A stretch of DNA of 23,765 nucleotides from contig CALEDJ010000056.1 of the NCBI GenBank assembly GCA_937951485.1, positions 1 through 23,765 on the forward strand, given 5' to 3'. The notes beneath the pieces are model-generated. The model was not told the DNA's origin. It was given only the letters and a program-made list of their open reading frames with translations, and ran no database searches. A program made the position numbers and the translations under genes. Below are positions 22,301 through 23,765 of the stretch, piece after piece. The DNA comes from an uncultured bacterium. Its GTDB lineage: Bacteria > Hydrogenedentota > Hydrogenedentia > Hydrogenedentales > CAILVY01. Within the stretch, counting starts at the first letter, position 1. The number at the start of each line of letters is the position of its first letter.

Positions 22301-23765
22301 CGGCGGCGCGGGTCAGAATCTTGATGTCGGGCTGCCGGCTTCATCCCCCGGTGGTGGCGGCGTTGGCGGCGGTGGCGGCTCCGGCGCGGCAGGCGGCCCC
22401 GGCGGCGCGGGTGCGACCGGCGCAAGCGGCGGCGGCGCATTCATTCTTGCGGCGGCAGGACTGCTGGATGTCTCCGGCGCATTGCTTGACGTGAGCGCCG
22501 CCACGCCGGCATCCGGGCAAAACGGCCAACCCGGCGCACCCGGCAGCGGCGGCGCGCCCGGTGGCGGTGGCGGTGGTGGCGGCGCGCCCAGCCCGCCCGA
22601 TTCCGGATGGAACGGCAGTGGCGGCAGGGCCGGTGCAGGCGGCGCCGGCGGCGCCGGCGGACGGGGCGGCAACGGCGGTACCGGTGGCGCAGGCGGCGCC
22701 GGCGGCAGCGCCGGTCATGGCACGCCCGGCATGGTGAAACTGCATGGCTCGGTAGTGCGCCTGGGCGGCGCTTTGATTCGCGCCATGAACGGCGCAACGC
22801 TCAACGCCGTGCACAGCGGACGGCTCACCATCATTTCCAACATGTATGCGCCGACAGCGGCCGGACCGATGCCCGCCATCGAGGGCGGCATTGTCGCCGG
22901 TTTGACCGACAATCCCCCTGTCCTGACGGATTTCAACCCCTATATCGGCGACCGCACCCCGTTGATTGGCGAATTGGACGATCTGGTGCATTTTTCCGGC
23001 TATGCCGGAACCCACGGCTGGCTCCTTCCCGGTTTCTGGAACGATGTCCATCCCTTCGGCGTGAACCAGGGAATTCAGTTTACGGTTTTGCGTTTTCTTC
23101 ATGGCAAGTCTGCCTTTAACGGATATGATCAGGTGCTGATTCGCAACACCAATCAGAGCGGAGCGATTGACGGTGTCAAGATTCGCATTGCAGGCGGTCC
23201 CGTGCAAAGCATTCAGGGGTTGGGATATCCGGAAGGCCGTCTCCATGCCGGGCAGACCTGGACCACCGTCGTGCCGTCAGGCGCTTCCGTCATCGCGGGC
23301 ATCGCACCGGAAATCACTCCCATTGACGACGCCGTGTTGGACCACGGCGCCCCCTACAGCGTCACCCCCACAGTCACCGGAACCATGCCGATGGCGTGGA
23401 CGCTCCTTGAACCCAGCCCCGCCCCCGGCGACATGACCGTCCATCCCGACACTGGCACACTGACTTGGACCGCCGACTATGCCGCATCCCCGCTCTTGAT
23501 CATCCTTGAAGCGGCCAACGGCGTCGGCACGGACACCGTTTCATGGGGCATCACGGTCCTGCCGCCCGCCGAGGGCGAGGGCGAGGGCGAAGGCGAAGGC
23601 GAAGGCGAAGGTGAAGGCGAAGGTGAAGGCGAAGGAGAGGGCGAAATCGTTTGCTCTCCGATGCCCCTTACCCCGATTCCGCCCGGTCCGGGCGACTTTG
23701 ACTTCTGTGCCGCGATGAACACCGTTTACTGTTCGCTGGAACCGCTGATGTGGCTTTTGCCGGAA
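19353..23765 (+). CDS. Giant secreted Gly-rich surface protein with Ig-like domains and (EG)12 linker (3' end outside window)
   Basis: One frame runs without stop from ATG 19353 to the window end: 1471 codons, partial. AAGGA (19341-19345) is spaced seven bases from the ATG. A signal peptide ends ALAPAPASA at residue 27. Residues 28-515 are of unknown fold. An Ig-like domain spans about 515-605, with Y539-Q-W541 and DAGYYFCR (C578). Residues 697-1126 are extremely Gly-rich (GGAGGAGG, GGGGG), broken by hydrophobic strands such as AEFTVAADTLALAGG and GGGAFILAAAGLLDVSGALL, as in beta-helix or polyglycine-II structures. A beta-rich region follows, then a He_PIG/cadherin-like domain (about 1327-1400, with TGTLTWTADY). 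An (EG)12E linker at 1407-1431 precedes a Cys-containing tail. It is probably an adhesin or envelope structural protein; no enzymatic motif was found. Confidence 0.8.
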   Translation, partial: MKQGWIHGFAAACMALAGALAPAPASAHDYLLGDNWANLQELAAAMETIMGELMTPSAGPEAGCNLWIGECDVPPIWAAVSGQAGPGWVGYDHGRNPANNATVGTGILDDHHLALLDAILDPNSCLDGLHPDAVDAVRAAFAANLQTVMNTEMTVQQVRISAELPFPLPNIDQREDITTGRMKTVNLAGLYTAEFFVPHLFKDTYKEDGVTIDTRALLSEAHPLLRDALANLGAAYMTIGDSYGVAYWQAFMGRLALSFVVELLPGLLAQLGKDADNPKADASWGIMLNGLSEEAIKASLDIGDTKALCPPWGNVPNLDQTVRIEGIDIIGTVDVRIRLEDWRLCNTLNGMAGTFTCGNYVCLTSLLSATDGGDLNGDLRSNLTSFREAGGVLEGFLHRESAWFPAALIIAQQPQGSAGAWNTNEFPISVGMEYGVNPTHVFTWFTGTDPDNLAQNGMPSNSSTAVLQDLVPGVNYAKVFVNVGEICGTEAIWSEMVEIDIRPLVIIEHPPAEVVLVIGEFTWLDLVEAEIYDYSGLTYQWFRRPGLTGEFLPYGDPTSDGNLFFNGVSFDDAGYYFCRVTSDLYGHSVDSTVMQVFVSAYSTKIYDAWEGAGPQGALIVADAEDTEIIIDTDNLTLSITDGPVFTGEEEIGVAVFRFEEVYVESGAVFVFGSRPLSIVSAGNMVWAVPLVAPPGQLGGGTGGTGGAGGAGGAGGAGGTGGRGGSGGAGGAGGKDLLHADGWSGGAGSNGVPGDAGADGGMGSAGQPGQAGALGFAGLGSGGFGAPAVENDGVSWGFGGTGGYRPTGAGTGGRGGNYGRYLTSPDADAGGNGDPGQAGATAIPGGPGRPGNMGGNAEFTVAADTLALAGGNGGGGGSGGAGGGGGGGGQGGAGGGGGGGGGGGAMGYVGRQGGAGGGGGTGGGGGGGGGGAGGAGGSGGSSGNIMGAFGIAGASGSGGATPPNGPSGNPSSSRNVGGTGGGEFGGAGQNLDVGLPASSPGGGGVGGGGGSGAAGGPGGAGATGASGGGAFILAAAGLLDVSGALLDVSAATPASGQNGQPGAPGSGGAPGGGGGGGGAPSPPDSGWNGSGGRAGAGGAGGAGGRGGNGGTGGAGGAGGSAGHGTPGMVKLHGSVVRLGGALIRAMNGATLNAVHSGRLTIISNMYAPTAAGPMPAIEGGIVAGLTDNPPVLTDFNPYIGDRTPLIGELDDLVHFSGYAGTHGWLLPGFWNDVHPFGVNQGIQFTVLRFLHGKSAFNGYDQVLIRNTNQSGAIDGVKIRIAGGPVQSIQGLGYPEGRLHAGQTWTTVVPSGASVIAGIAPEITPIDDAVLDHGAPYSVTPTVTGTMPMAWTLLEPSPAPGDMTVHPDTGTLTWTADYAASPLLIILEAANGVGTDTVSWGITVLPPAEGEGEGEGEGEGEGEGEGEGEGEGEIVCSPMPLTPIPPGPGDFDFCAAMNTVYCSLEPLMWLLPE
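21439..22730 (+). repeat. GGC-rich triplet repeat region encoding polyglycine
   Basis: Dense GGC/GGN codons with interspersed GCG, ACG and TCC encode Gly-Gly-X runs through residues 697-1126 of the giant protein. The low complexity makes it prone to slippage and assembly collapse, and it generates many spurious Pro/Arg-rich open frames on other strands. Confidence 0.8.
23571..23645 (+). repeat. Hexanucleotide array encoding (Glu-Gly)12-Glu
   Basis: Twelve in-frame GAR-GGN units plus a final GAA. It is similar in unit and peptide to the array in the divergent propeller gene but shorter, and without the 42-base higher-order unit. Confidence 0.9.

Noticed and set aside
21241-22494. Ala/Arg-rich 417-codon frame in the Gly-rich region
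   Set aside because: An out-of-frame reading of GGC-type repeats; the Gly frame is the one continuous with flanking domains.

Overview
The window is a GC-rich bacterial chromosome segment. It holds twelve genes or gene parts: eleven apparently sound coding regions plus one broken transposase remnant at the left edge. The mix suggests an uncultured, probably Gram-negative, polysaccharide-associated bacterium. It includes PPi-type phosphofructokinase, several alkaline-phosphatase/sulfatase-superfamily enzymes, a GH67-like glycosidase, a DUF6807/PmoA-like secreted protein, exported proteins with long Glu-Gly linkers and a dockerin-like C-terminus. From memory, the Glu-Gly linker plus 'LSELLR-IQF-N' C-terminus recalls Hydrogenedentota/Lentisphaerota-type genomes. 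That assignment is an inference and was not tested.

Layout: (1) 1-330, minus: 5' part of an IS4-like transposase with a frameshift. (2) 557-1774, plus: PPi-type 6-phosphofructokinase. (3) 1948-3249, plus: class I/II aminotransferase behind a recognisable promoter with a palindrome in its spacer. (4) 6198-3485, minus: a two-gene operon of an alkaline-phosphatase-superfamily hydrolase and a GT4 glycosyltransferase, overlapping by ATGA. (5) 6591-9053, plus: exported GH67-like protein, bracketed by perfect 25-bp direct repeats. (6) 9300-12356, plus: LPG-synthase-type membrane domain fused to a sulfatase-fold domain. (7) 14670-12367, minus: NCS1 permease and an M23 peptidase. (8) 15844-14918, minus: secreted DUF6807 protein. 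(9) 18809-15957, minus: secreted protein with 14 beta-propeller repeats, an (EG)25 linker and a duplicated dockerin-like module. (10) 19353 to the window end, plus: a very large secreted protein with an Ig-like domain, about 430 residues of Gly-rich repeats, a second Ig-like domain and an (EG)12 linker. It stays open at the right edge.

The most distinctive region is 15957-23765. Two large exported proteins are transcribed divergently from a 537-bp intergenic region, and both carry uninterrupted Glu-Gly linkers. The region 3485-12356 looks like an envelope glycan or lipid-modification neighbourhood (glycosyltransferase, two AP-superfamily enzymes sharing a C-terminal L-x-x-L-G-Y tail, a lipid-flippase-like domain). 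It also contains small palindromic repeats arranged as inverted pairs.

No rRNA, tRNA or CRISPR array was recognised. Nothing here could be checked against databases. Family names rest on motifs read by eye.
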